From Nannocystis exedens (GTDB taxonomy: Bacteria > Myxococcota_A > Polyangia > Nannocystales > Nannocystaceae): DNA of 64,000 nucleotides. The stretch covers positions 1,736,001 to 1,800,000 of the forward strand of contig NZ_NETK01000001.1 of the NCBI RefSeq assembly GCF_002343915.1. Reading direction: 5' to 3'. Position numbers and translations under genes: made by a program. Shown piece by piece: positions 38,402 through 46,904 of the stretch; position 1 is the first letter of the stretch; every line of letters starts with the position of its first letter. Below the pieces are notes generated by a model. The model made no database searches. It worked only from the letters and a program-made list of their open reading frames with translations, and was not told the DNA's origin.

Positions 38402-39376
38402 CTACGGCACCAGCACGAGCTTGCCGAGCACCTCGCGCCGCTCCATCCGCGCCAGCGCCTCGCCGGCGCGGGCGAACGGCAGCGACGCGTCGACGTGCGG
38501 GCGGAGCTGGCCGGCGGCCACCGCCGCGAAGATCCGCTCCGCGTTGACGCGATTTTTCGCCGGCTCGCGGGCCGCGAACGAGCCCCAGAACACGCCGACG
38601 ATCTGGCAGCCCTTGAGCAGCACGAGGTTGAGCGGGATCTTGGGGATCTCGCCGGCCGCGAAGCCGACCACCAGGTAGCGTCCTTGCCAGGCGATCGCGC
38701 GCAGGGCCGGGTCGGCGAACGGGCCGCCGACGGCGTCGTAGATCACGTCGACGCCCTGGCCCCCCGTCCATTGCTTGCTGCGCTCCTTGAGGTCTTCGCG
38801 GGTGTAGTCGATGCCCTCGTCGGCCCCGCGCTCGCGGCAGAAGGTCAGCTTCTCCGCCGTCGACGCCGCCGCGATCACCCGCGCCCCGAGCAGCTTGCCG
38901 ATCTCGACCGCCGCGATGCCGACCCCGCCGGCCGCGCCGAGCACCATCAGCGTCTCGCCGGCCTTCAGGTCGGCGCGGTCGACCAGCGCGTGCCAGCTCG
39001 TCCCGTAGGTCAGCAGCGTCGCCGCGGCCGCCTCGAAGCCGACCCCCGCGGGCACCCTCACCACCGCCGCCGCGGGCACCACGATCTGCTCGGCGAACGC
39101 CCCGTGGACCAGGGTGGTCGCCACCCGGTCGCCGACCACGACCGTCGTCACGCCGTCGCCGACCGCCTTCACCACGCCCGCCGCCTCGCCGCCCGGCACG
39201 AACGGCGGCGCCGGCTTGAACTGGTACTTGCCGTACGAGAGCAGCACGTCGGGGAAGTTGACCCCCGCGGCGCGGACCTCGATCAACACCTCGCCCGGGC
39301 CCGGCGCCGGGTCCGGCACCTCATCGACGCAGAGACCCGAGGGCCCGACGAGCTCGTGAACACGGACGGCGCGCAT
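38402..39376 (-). CDS. Zinc-independent quinone oxidoreductase-like (MDR) enzyme
   Basis: The 324-residue protein is a medium-chain dehydrogenase/reductase of the zeta-crystallin type. The GroES-like N-terminal domain is visible (PGPGEVLIEVRAAGVNFPDV, FVPGGEAAGVVKAVG). The NADPH-binding region reads LMVLGAAGGVGIAAVEIGK, near residues 142-160. The zinc ligands of alcohol dehydrogenases are absent, as expected. It should reduce quinones or activated double bonds with NADPH in the cytoplasm; the C-terminal GFAAGEIPKIPLNLVLLKG is typical of the NADPH:quinone reductase group. ATG 39376 is used. It is flanked upstream by a repeat-rich gap. Confidence 0.9.
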   Translation of the reverse strand: MRAVRVHELVGPSGLCVDEVPDPAPGPGEVLIEVRAAGVNFPDVLLSYGKYQFKPAPPFVPGGEAAGVVKAVGDGVTTVVVGDRVATTLVHGAFAEQIVVPAAAVVRVPAGVGFEAAAATLLTYGTSWHALVDRADLKAGETLMVLGAAGGVGIAAVEIGKLLGARVIAAASTAEKLTFCRERGADEGIDYTREDLKERSKQWTGGQGVDVIYDAVGGPFADPALRAIAWQGRYLVVGFAAGEIPKIPLNLVLLKGCQIVGVFWGSFAAREPAKNRVNAERIFAAVAAGQLRPHVDASLPFARAGEALARMERREVLGKLVLVP

Positions 39377-39470
39377 CGCCCGGCACTCTAGCAAGCGCCC
39401 TACCACCCGTCGAGCGACCGCCCGTCGCCCCGGCGCTCATCGCTCAGCTCGCCCGCAGCGGCGAGCGGCC

Positions 39471-39929
39471 ATATGTCCGAGAGGACAGGCCCCCGCCGCC
39501 GCCCGACCGCATCTGGAGACCTGTCTCGAAGAACAGCCCCGCCCTCGGCGCATCCGGAGGCCACGCGCGGGCGAATCCCGCAGGACAGACGGCTCACCGC
39601 GGACGCATCCGGAGGCGCCGGACATGTCCAGAAAGACAGGCGCCGCGCGAGGCTCCTTCCAGCGGACATGCGAGCTCGCCGCGATCGCATTCGCCACCGC
39701 CACGCGGAACATGCCCGGAAAGACAGGGCCGCTCCGAAGCGGCGCGCGAAGATCCGTCGAGAGGACACGCGGGCTCGCCGCGACGGCATCCGGAGCCGTC
39801 ACGCGGGACATGTTCAAAAGGACATCATCGGGCCGCCCGAGACGTCACGCGGAGATGGCTCGAGCGGACCTGTGGCCTCGCCGCGACTGCATCCGGAGCG
39901 GTCGCGCGGAACATGTCCAGAAGGACATG
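39471..39929. repeat. Repeat-filled 0.97-kb gap with palindromic units in a higher-order pattern
   Basis: The gap 39377-40343 has no convincing gene. Palindromic units lie at 39472, 39520, 39623, 39710, 39809 and 39912, each with its partner tetranucleotide (CAGG, CAGC, CATC or CATG) 14 bp on. Three longer copies are seen at about 39664-39727, 39763-39826 and 39866-39929, with the shared core CTCGCCGCGA followed by GCATCCGGAGC-like sequence. In each copy a first tetranucleotide and the CATG unit are 43 bp apart (39667/39710, 39766/39809, 39869/39912). Confidence 0.85.
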
Positions 39930-40343
39930 AGAGCCCCTTCTCGGACGCGGGCCCCGCGCGGAGCGGGGCTGGCTGCTGGTCGCGCTTGACAGCGGGACGG
40001 CGGCGCGGTTCAAATCTCGCATCGCTCGGCGCATTCCGACCGTGTCCCCGATGGGGCCGGACAACCTCATGACGTGACCGCCGCCTCGCGGGCCCGGCCG
40101 GACGCGACGTCGACGTCGACGTCGCGCGCGGCTGTCGTGCCCGCGCCAGCAGAGCGCCGTCGCGTGGCCCCGACCGCGGTCGGACCCGCCGCGCGTGATG
40201 GTCGGTGCCCCCTGCGCGCGGCAGAGGTCTGTCCGCGGCGGTCCGCGCCGACGTGTCCGTCGATCGTCGCGCCGGGCGATTCGGCGATCGCGGCGATTCG
40301 TACGAACGACCACTTTTTCCAGAAGAATTCACAGAGGAGAGTC

Positions 40344-41129
40344 ATGACCATCGATTTCACCAGCAAGGGGCTCGTGTACGGCTCGGACGAGGCGGAGCGC
40401 GTCACCGTCGAGCGCGAGCACGCTTTCATCGGCGAAGGGGGCGGGCCGCTCCCGTTCGAGCTGTATCGGCCGCCGGGGGCCGGGGGCCCGCGGCCGGCCG
40501 TCGTGTTCGTGTCCGGCTACCCCGACCCCGGCCTCGTGGCGATGCTCGGAAAGCCGCTCAAGGACTGGGCCTCCTACCAACAGTGGGCGCGGCTCGTCGC
40601 GGCGTCGGGGCTCGTCGGCGTGACGTACGCCAACCGCGAGCCGGGCGACGTCGTCGAGCTCGTGCGCCGCCTGCGGGCCGACGCCGCAGCGCTGGGCATC
40701 GACCCCGAGCGGATCGGCGTGTGGGCGTGCTCCGGGAACGTCCCGACCGCGCTCGGGCTGGTCGCGCGCGAGCAGGTCCGCGCGGCCGCGCTGCTCTACG
40801 GGTTCATGCTCGACGTCGACGGCACGACCGAGGTCGCCGACGCGGCGCAACAGTTCCACTTCGCGCCGCCGGCGGTCACGCTCGCCGAGCTCCCGCGCGA
40901 CACGCCGCTGCTCGTCGTCCGGGCGGGCCGCGACGCGACGCCCGGGCTCGACGCGAGCCTGCAGCGGTTCCTCGCGGCCGCGCAGGCCCGCGGTCTGCCG
41001 ATCACGCGGATCGATCATCCCGAGGCGCCGCACGCGTTCGACGTCGTCGACGACTCGCCGACGTCGCGGCGGGTGATCGCGGACGTCCTCGCGTTCCTGC
41101 GCGACACGCTGAACGCGGGCGTCACCTAG
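40344..41129 (+). CDS. Alpha/beta hydrolase
   Basis: The 261-residue protein has a hydrolase core: PRPAVVFVSGYPDPG (oxyanion strand), RIGVWACSGNVPTALGLVAR (nucleophile elbow), LLVVRAGRDATPG (acid region) and IDHPEAPHAFDVVDD (catalytic His), like dienelactone-hydrolase-type enzymes. The elbow reads ACSGN rather than the usual GxSxG, so activity is not assured. No signal peptide. A ribosome-binding site GAGGAGA lies at 40334-40340 before ATG 40344. Substrate unknown. The frame is open much further upstream but only through repeat sequence. Confidence 0.82.
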   Translation: MTIDFTSKGLVYGSDEAERVTVEREHAFIGEGGGPLPFELYRPPGAGGPRPAVVFVSGYPDPGLVAMLGKPLKDWASYQQWARLVAASGLVGVTYANREPGDVVELVRRLRADAAALGIDPERIGVWACSGNVPTALGLVAREQVRAAALLYGFMLDVDGTTEVADAAQQFHFAPPAVTLAELPRDTPLLVVRAGRDATPGLDASLQRFLAAAQARGLPITRIDHPEAPHAFDVVDDSPTSRRVIADVLAFLRDTLNAGVT

Positions 41130-41307
41130 CGGACGCGACCCGGGCGGCGGCGGGGGTTCGAGCCCGATCGTCTGCCGCCGCCCGGGCGATGGACAGGCGC
41201 TCGTCGATGCCGCGCCCTCGCGGCAGGAACGACCTGGCCGAAGGGTCAGCAGCCCTGAACGCCTCGGCGGCCGACGGCGCCGCCCGCGGTACCGCCGTGA
41301 AAGCGTC

Positions 41308-42099
41308 CTACGGCCGCGGGCGGCCCCGGCGAGCCTGGTCGCCGCGCGTGCCGACCACCGCGACGACGCGGCACCGGCTCTCGTGCTCGTCGTGCGCGAG
41401 GCACGTCAAGAAGTCCGTCACGAACGCGGCATGGTCGTCCCCGAGGAACCCCGCGAGGCGCGGCATCCGGGCGAAGCGAGCCTCCCACGCGGCGAGCACG
41501 TCCGGCTTCGCCGCGCCGCGGAACGAGAGCTCGTCGTCGTCGAGCACGCGCGCCGCCGTGGCGAAGCCGAGCGCGCGCAGGGCCGGTTCGAGGCGGGCAC
41601 CCGCGCGGAACTCGTACAGGTTCGCCCGACGCGCGTCCTCGTAGAACGCTGCGAGCGCCTCCTGCCATCGAGGTGCGAGGGGCTCGTGCCCGAACATGTC
41701 GTCGATCTCGACGAGGCACGCGAACGCCTCGTCGCGGAGACCCCGGGTCCAGCGCACCAGCGCCTCGTCGAGCCCAGGGAAGTACGCGGCCACGAACGTA
41801 CACCAGAGGCCGTCGAAGGCGTCGGGGGTCGGCTCGAACGCGGCGAGGTCCGCGAGCTCGAACGCGCAGCCCTCGGCGGCGTCGGCGCGCGCTTCGGCGA
41901 TCAGCCGAGGGTCACGGTCGACGCCGGTGACGCGCGCGCCGTGCTCGGCGAGGACGCGCGCGAGGTCGCCTGGACCGCAACCCAGGTCGAGCACGCGGCG
42001 GCCCGCGAGCGGGGGACACATCGCGAGCACCTCGGCCCACCGGCGGAACGCGCGTTGGGCCCGGTACTGGCCTGCGAGAGGCGTGCGGGGGTTCATCAT
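41308..42099 (-). CDS. Class I SAM-dependent methyltransferase
   Basis: The 263-residue protein carries motif I VLDLGCGPGDLARVL (residues 36-50) and the acidic end of strand two in VTGVDRDPRLIAEA, followed by the post-motif CAFELADLAAFEP. These bind S-adenosylmethionine. The C-terminal half with LVEIDDMFGHEPLAPRW and RLEPALRALGFATAARVLDD determines the acceptor, which is unknown; small molecules are more likely than DNA or rRNA as no such motifs are seen. ATG 42099 or 42096 can start it. The gene precedes the AraC regulator's stop by 142 bp on the same strand. Confidence 0.85.
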   Translation of the reverse strand: MMNPRTPLAGQYRAQRAFRRWAEVLAMCPPLAGRRVLDLGCGPGDLARVLAEHGARVTGVDRDPRLIAEARADAAEGCAFELADLAAFEPTPDAFDGLWCTFVAAYFPGLDEALVRWTRGLRDEAFACLVEIDDMFGHEPLAPRWQEALAAFYEDARRANLYEFRAGARLEPALRALGFATAARVLDDDELSFRGAAKPDVLAAWEARFARMPRLAGFLGDDHAAFVTDFLTCLAHDEHESRCRVVAVVGTRGDQARRGRPRP

Positions 42100-42241
42100 C
42101 AGCGAAAGCTCTTTCCGTTCTAGCACACGCGCCGCACCGTCTCGGCATCGCGCCACCGAGCTCGCCGCGCGGCCGCGGGCGTCGAGCTGCGCCGCGAGGC
42201 GTCATCACGTCTCCGACCGCGGGACATCGACCGCCCGGAGC

Positions 42242-43306
42242 TCAACGCGGACGGGCGCGCCAGGCCTGCGGGCTGTGGCCGGTCCACCGCTTGAAGGCGC
42301 GGTGGAACGCGCTCGGCTCGGAGAAGCCGAGCAGGTACGCGACCTCGGCGATGGAGATCCGCGGGTTCTCGAGGTAGCCGCGGGCGAGCTCGCAACGCAG
42401 CTCGGCGAGCTGCTGCTGAAAACTGGTGTTCTCGGCCTGGAGGCGGCGGTTGAGCGTCCGCGGGCTGACTGCGAGACGTCTGGCGACGTGCTCGAGCGTC
42501 GGCGAGCCGCCGCGGAGCTCCTCGCTGAGGACCTGACGCAGCTGCGCGGTCAGCCGCGGCGCCGGCGGCATGCGGGCCAGCACGTCGGCGGCGGCGCGCT
42601 CGAGCACCGGGCGCAGGAGGGCGTCGGCGCGCGGCTGACGGAGGTCGAGCGCGGCGCGCGAGAAGTGGACGACGGTCGCGTCGGCGTCGAAGCGCAGCGG
42701 GCACTGGAACACGCGCGCGTACTCGTCGCGGTGGCCGGGCGCGGCGTACTTGAAGTCGATCGCCTCCGGTGACCACGTCGCCTCGGTCAACCTGCGGAAG
42801 CGGGCGATCGTGCAGCCGAGCGTGAACTCGGTCGTGTACGGCTGCACCCCGGCGAAGGTCGGCGGCAGGTCGAGGGACAGCCGGCCGCCGGAAGCGTCTG
42901 CCTCGAAAGCCAGGTTGAAGTCGGGGCGGATGATGCGAAAGTAGCGGGCGAGCGCGGCGAGCCCCTCGCCGAGGGACGGGGCCTGGGCGACGACGTAGTC
43001 GACCACGTCGAACGTGCCCCACGGGATGATCTCGGCGGCGTGCAGCGCGAGCGCGGGGTCGCGGCTGCGCACCAGCGCCTCGCGCCACAGGGCGTTGCGC
43101 TGCGCCGGCGCGAGCGCGAGGTCGGCGTCCTCGGCGGCCGCGCGATCGAGGCCGACGGCGGCGAGCAGCGCATCGACGTCGACGCCGGCACGGGCCGCCC
43201 CGACCAGCGGCGCGCTGACGGCGACGTTGACCGGGATGTCGCGCGACGACACCGCAGGAACGCCGACCTTGGCGAGAAATGCCACGTCTTTGACGCGAGC
43301 GGTCAT
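42242..43306 (-). CDS. AraC-family transcriptional regulator
   Basis: The 354-residue protein has an N-terminal ligand-binding region of the AraC 'arabinose-binding-like' group found in OruR/ToxT-type regulators (LVGAARAGVDVDALLAAVGL, AEIIPWGTFDVVDYVVAQAP). Two helix-turn-helix motifs follow at the C-terminus: TLEHVARRLAVSPRTLNRRL and ISIAEVAYLLGFSEPSAFHR with the signature FKRWTGHSP. It probably responds to a small hydrophobic effector. It starts 34 bp from the divergent lipoprotein gene at 43341, so a shared control region is likely. Confidence 0.9.
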   Translation of the reverse strand: MTARVKDVAFLAKVGVPAVSSRDIPVNVAVSAPLVGAARAGVDVDALLAAVGLDRAAAEDADLALAPAQRNALWREALVRSRDPALALHAAEIIPWGTFDVVDYVVAQAPSLGEGLAALARYFRIIRPDFNLAFEADASGGRLSLDLPPTFAGVQPYTTEFTLGCTIARFRRLTEATWSPEAIDFKYAAPGHRDEYARVFQCPLRFDADATVVHFSRAALDLRQPRADALLRPVLERAAADVLARMPPAPRLTAQLRQVLSEELRGGSPTLEHVARRLAVSPRTLNRRLQAENTSFQQQLAELRCELARGYLENPRISIAEVAYLLGFSEPSAFHRAFKRWTGHSPQAWRARPR

Positions 43307-43340
43307 CGCGGCAGCGCGGAGACCCGATTAGCGTAACAGC

Positions 43341-43774
43341 ATGTTCGGAGCGCAGAAAGCCCTCGTACGTCCGCGTCGGCGAGCTCCCGTGTACGCGCTG
43401 GCGGTCGCGGCCGTGCTCGCCACCGGCTGCGCCGACGTCGACGCCGCCCCCGGCGGCACCGACCTCGACGCCGCCCCCGGGCCGCCCCGGTCGCCCCCGC
43501 GCCCGCGTCGAACCCGCTCGCCGGGTCGATGCGCACCGACCCCGTCCCGCTGTCGGGCGTCGTCGAGGAGCGCCTCGCCGCCGGCTCGTACGTCTACCTC
43601 GCGCTGCGCGGTGACGACGGCGCGCTGCGCTGGGTCGTCCTGATGGGCGCCGCGCCGGCGATCGGTGCGTCGGCCCGGGTCGTCGGCGTGGGTCGACGCG
43701 AGAACTTCCGCTCGCCCCGGCTCGGCCGGGAATTCGCCGAACTGCACTTCGCGGTCGCCCCGGCCGCGCCCTGA
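43341..43774 (+). pseudogene. Lipoprotein gene with an apparent -1 frameshift
   Basis: The first frame encodes a good lipoprotein signal (MFGAQKALVRPRRRAPVYAL, lipobox LATGC) and then turns into Arg/Ser-rich nonsense. The second frame continues from about 43480 with natural-looking sequence (PLSGVVEERLAAGSYVYLAL, DDGALRWVVLMGAAPAIGAS) and stops at 43774. Adding one C in the C-run at 43474-43478 would join them into a product of about 144 residues. This may be a real frameshift or a sequencing error in a GC homopolymer. The downstream half resembles a small OB- or SH3-like beta domain; family unknown. Divergent from the AraC gene. Confidence 0.6.
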
Positions 43775-43811
43775 ATCGTGCCTCCCTCAACCCGCATCAA
43801 AGAGCATTGCC

Positions 43812-44387
43812 ATGATTCGAACCCATGACAGATCCACCTGGCTGCTGGCCCTGGCCGTGGCCCTCGCCGGCTGCGCCGACCCGGGCGAAGACGCCGACAC
43901 CGGCGGCACCGCGAGCTCGACCGGCGAGCCCGACTCGACCGGCGCGCCGGCCTGCGTCGAAGACGACCTCGCGCCGGATCCGTTCGCCGGCCCCGGCTGG
44001 GACGGCGAGCTGGGCGCGCTCAAGGAGCCGCTCCAGGACGAGTACGTCGCCAGCACGACGGCGCTCGTGCTGCGACCCGCGAAGGAGCAGGAGTTCTTCG
44101 CGACCGCGAAGGCGATGTTCCCCGTGCTCGAGGCCAACCCCGGGCTGATCGGCTACGCGCTGGCACAGTCGAAGAAGTGCGGCACCGTGCGCACGCTCGC
44201 GGTGTGGCGCGACGAGGCCGCGATGATGCAGTTCGTGGTGTCCGACGAGCACGTCGCCGGCATCCTCAAGGTCAACGACTACAGCACGGCCGGCGTGGTG
44301 ACCTCGTGGAAGCTCCCTCGCGCGGAGCTGCCGGTCACGTGGGAGGTGGCGATCGCCCGGGCGACCGCGGCGGCCCAGTCGTACTGA
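43812..44387 (+). CDS. Lipoprotein with antibiotic-biosynthesis-monooxygenase-like fold
   Basis: The 191-residue product begins MIRTHDRSTWLLALAVALAG with lipobox LAGC, then a short Ser/Thr/Gly linker. The domain at about residues 75-185 (VASTTALVLRPAKEQEFFAT, PVLEANPGLIGYALAQSKKC, TLAVWRDEAAMMQFVVSDEH) follows the pattern of the dimeric alpha-beta barrel family that includes ABM monooxygenases and heme-degrading proteins. Catalytic residues cannot be assigned. It lies 37 bp after the frameshifted lipoprotein gene and may share its transcript. An exported ABM-like domain is uncommon. Confidence 0.75.
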   Translation: MIRTHDRSTWLLALAVALAGCADPGEDADTGGTASSTGEPDSTGAPACVEDDLAPDPFAGPGWDGELGALKEPLQDEYVASTTALVLRPAKEQEFFATAKAMFPVLEANPGLIGYALAQSKKCGTVRTLAVWRDEAAMMQFVVSDEHVAGILKVNDYSTAGVVTSWKLPRAELPVTWEVAIARATAAAQSY

Positions 44388-44475
44388 CGTGCCGGCGTCC
44401 CGTTCGTGTCGGTCACCCCACGGGGTCGCCGCCGAGACGACCTCGACGCCTGCAATCGTCATAGAAAGGAAGAGA

Positions 44476-44507
44476 CATGTTCACCACGACATGTCCCTTC
44501 ATACACG
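44476..44507. repeat. 14-bp units between convergent genes
   Basis: CATG 44476, CATG 44490 and CACG 44504 are in phase in the 247-bp gap between the ABM-like lipoprotein and the pseudokinase gene. No other feature is seen in this gap. Confidence 0.75.
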
Positions 44508-44634
44508 CGCGCCTCGAGCTCGCGCAGCGCTCGGGCCCGGCGGCGCTCGTGGCTCGCGCGGCCCCCTCGCTCCCGCCCCGAGCTCGCGCCGCGCTCGGGC
44601 CGCCAGCGCTCGGCGACGCGCCCCTCGAGCGGCC

Positions 44635-46566
44635 TCACCCCGCCGCGAGCTCGTGCAGCGCCTGGGCCACGCGGCGCTCGTGCTCGGCGGCGTCGTCGCG
44701 CACCTCGAGGCCGAGCTCGACCGCGCGGCGCAGCAGGTGCTCCGCCTCGAGCAGGCGGTGGAACGTCTGCGCGCGCTCGTCCTCGAGCGCGCGCAGGCGG
44801 TCGAGCCCGAGCAGCAGCTCCTCGCGGCGCTCGGGCGGCTCGCGGCGGGCCTCGCTGCCGGCCAGCGCGCGGACCAGCGCGCCCTCGTCGAGCTTGGCCA
44901 GGTCGGCGTCGATGCCGCGCAGGCGCTCGACCTGCCGCGCGATCAGCTCGACCAGCGGCGTCAGCGAGCCGGCGATCATGTCGAGCTCGGCGCGCGCCCC
45001 CGGGGCCGCGGCGCGGTGGTCGACGAGCCGCTGGACCGCCAGCGCGAGCTCGCCGACGATCTCGCGCACCTCGGCCGGCGTCTCGGGCGTCAGCAGCCCG
45101 GCCAGGCGGGCCACCAGCGGGTCGGAGGCCGGCAGCGCCGCCGGGGCCGCGCGCAGGCGCAGGAGCGTCGGGCGCTGCTTCTTCTGCGCCGCCGAGGCGG
45201 CGAGGAACACGATCAGCGCGATCACCAGCCCCAGCGAGCCGAACACGATCGGCACGAACGCCGGCGCCCCGAGGGCCAGGGTCAGCGCCACGATCGCGCC
45301 GGTGATCCCGCCGGTCCAGCCGAACGTGCGCGCGGCCAGGCGTCGGGTCGCGCGCGGCGAGCGGTCGACCACCGCGACCTGCAGCTTGGCCGCGGCCAGG
45401 CGCGCGCGCAGGCGCTCGGCTGTCTCGTGGGACAGGTCCGTGAACAGCCGCAGCGGCAGCGCGTGGCGCCGCTCGAGCTCGGCCTTCGAGTACATGCGGG
45501 CGTCGCCGATCACGAGGTTGAGCGCCGGCACCTCGCCCTCGGCCAGGGTTTGCAGCTCGCCGGCCAGGCTGGCGAAGAACGCGGCGTCCTCCTTGGCCGC
45601 GCGCAGGTCGACCGAGCAGGTGCCCGCGGGCGTGTGCTCGAACTGCACGCCGACCCGGCCGCAGGCGAGGCACAGCCGCTGGCCGAGGCGCAGGCGCGCG
45701 CCGCAGTGCTGGCAGATCGTGCGCGCCGCGCTGGCCCCGGCCGGGCCGTCGCCGGCCAGCGCGGCCGCCAGCTCGCGCGCCGAGGCCGGGCGCGCACCTG
45801 GCTCGAGGGACAGGCAGCGCATCACCAGGGCGTCGAGCTCGGGCGGCACCTCCGCCCGCAGCGCGCGCGGCGGCGCCGGCGAGGCCTCGCCGAGGAACGC
45901 CGGCCCCTCGCCGCGCGGCAGGAGCCCGGTGAGCCCGCGGTAGACGATCACGCCGACGGCGTAGAGGTCGGCCCGCGGGTCGAGGGCGGTCCGCGCGAGC
46001 TGCTCCGGCGCCGCGTAGGGCGAGCCCTCGAGCAGCAGGCTCGAGGCGGTGCGCGTCGACAGGATGTCGACCCGCGCCAGCCCGACGTCGGTCAGCCACA
46101 GCCCGTCGTCGCCGCGCACGCAGAGGCGCGGGTGGAGGTCGCGGATCACCACCCCGCGCGCGTGCAACCCCGCCAGCAGCTCGCACAGCGCGATCGCCAG
46201 CTCGACCACCTCGTCGACCGGCGCCGGCGCCCGCCGCCGCAGCCACTCCTCGAGCGCCTCCCCGCGCGGGTCGAGCCGCAGCCGCCACGGCGGCGGCGCC
46301 CCCGGGGCTTTCGGATCGTCCGGACCGGCCGCCAGCACCGGCGCCACTCCCGGCGCGTCGAGCTCGCGCAAACGGGCCACGTCGCGCACGTAGCGGCGCC
46401 GCATCGCCGGCTCGCGCGCCAGCTCCGGCGCCAGCCAGGCCAGCACCGCGTCGCGCCCGTCGCCGAGCCGGACGCGCGCCCGCAGCTCCGAGCCGACCCG
46501 CTCGGCCGCGCCGACGACCTCGGCCCCCAGCCCCGCCGGCAGCGCCGGCATCCCGGGCGCGTTCAT
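44635..46566 (-). CDS. Pseudokinase-like membrane protein with zinc ribbon
   Basis: The 643-residue protein has the same plan as the active-looking kinase encoded next to it: kinase fold, zinc ribbon, membrane segments and a helical C-terminus. The kinase part is degenerate. The catalytic loop reads IRDLHPRL (residues 141-148) in place of HRDLKPxN, DFG is DVG (160-162), and the strand-3 Lys is absent (AVLAWLAP). APE is kept in GSPYAAPEQ. A four-Cys zinc ribbon follows (CQHCGARLRLGQRLCLACG), then two transmembrane helices (GGITGAIVALTLALGAPAFV and VFGSLGLVIALIVFLA). It is probably a non-catalytic partner or allosteric regulator. ATG 46566 is used. Confidence 0.82.
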   Translation of the reverse strand: MNAPGMPALPAGLGAEVVGAAERVGSELRARVRLGDGRDAVLAWLAPELAREPAMRRRYVRDVARLRELDAPGVAPVLAAGPDDPKAPGAPPPWRLRLDPRGEALEEWLRRRAPAPVDEVVELAIALCELLAGLHARGVVIRDLHPRLCVRGDDGLWLTDVGLARVDILSTRTASSLLLEGSPYAAPEQLARTALDPRADLYAVGVIVYRGLTGLLPRGEGPAFLGEASPAPPRALRAEVPPELDALVMRCLSLEPGARPASARELAAALAGDGPAGASAARTICQHCGARLRLGQRLCLACGRVGVQFEHTPAGTCSVDLRAAKEDAAFFASLAGELQTLAEGEVPALNLVIGDARMYSKAELERRHALPLRLFTDLSHETAERLRARLAAAKLQVAVVDRSPRATRRLAARTFGWTGGITGAIVALTLALGAPAFVPIVFGSLGLVIALIVFLAASAAQKKQRPTLLRLRAAPAALPASDPLVARLAGLLTPETPAEVREIVGELALAVQRLVDHRAAAPGARAELDMIAGSLTPLVELIARQVERLRGIDADLAKLDEGALVRALAGSEARREPPERREELLLGLDRLRALEDERAQTFHRLLEAEHLLRRAVELGLEVRDDAAEHERRVAQALHELAAG

Positions 46567-46567
46567 G

Positions 46568-46665
46568 CCTGCCCCTTTCGCCATGCCCTGAAGGACATGC
46601 TTCCATCGACATGCTTTAGGCGACATGCTCGCAAGGACATGCCCGAGAGCGCAGACTCCATGCCC
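46568..46665. repeat. Seven-unit 14-bp phased array
   Basis: CCTG 46568, CATG at 46582, 46596, 46610, 46624 and 46638, and CAGA 46652 are exactly 14 bp apart. The array begins immediately upstream of the pseudokinase start codon. Confidence 0.92.
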
Positions 46666-46848
46666 GCGCCCCCCCGCGACCGCCCGACGCTCCGCGCCTT
46701 TTCACGGCCCTCCTGCGACCGCGCGGCGCTCTTCGCCCCCGCGACGCTCTTCGCCCGTCCACCGCGCCCCTGCGCCCCCGCGACGCTCCTCGCCCGTACA
46801 CCGCGCCCCGGCGCGCGCGCGACGGTCCCGGGCGGTCTCTGCCCGAGC

Positions 46849-46904
46849 CATGCACGAAGAGACATGTCCCTTCGCTCATGCCCTTGAAGCCATGCCCTCA
46901 CGCC
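46849..46904. repeat. Four-unit 14-bp phased array
   Basis: CATG at 46849, 46863, 46877 and 46891. The last unit contains the stop codon region (46898-46900) of the kinase gene. With the array at 46568 it frames the 330-bp gap between the two kinase-family genes. Confidence 0.9.
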
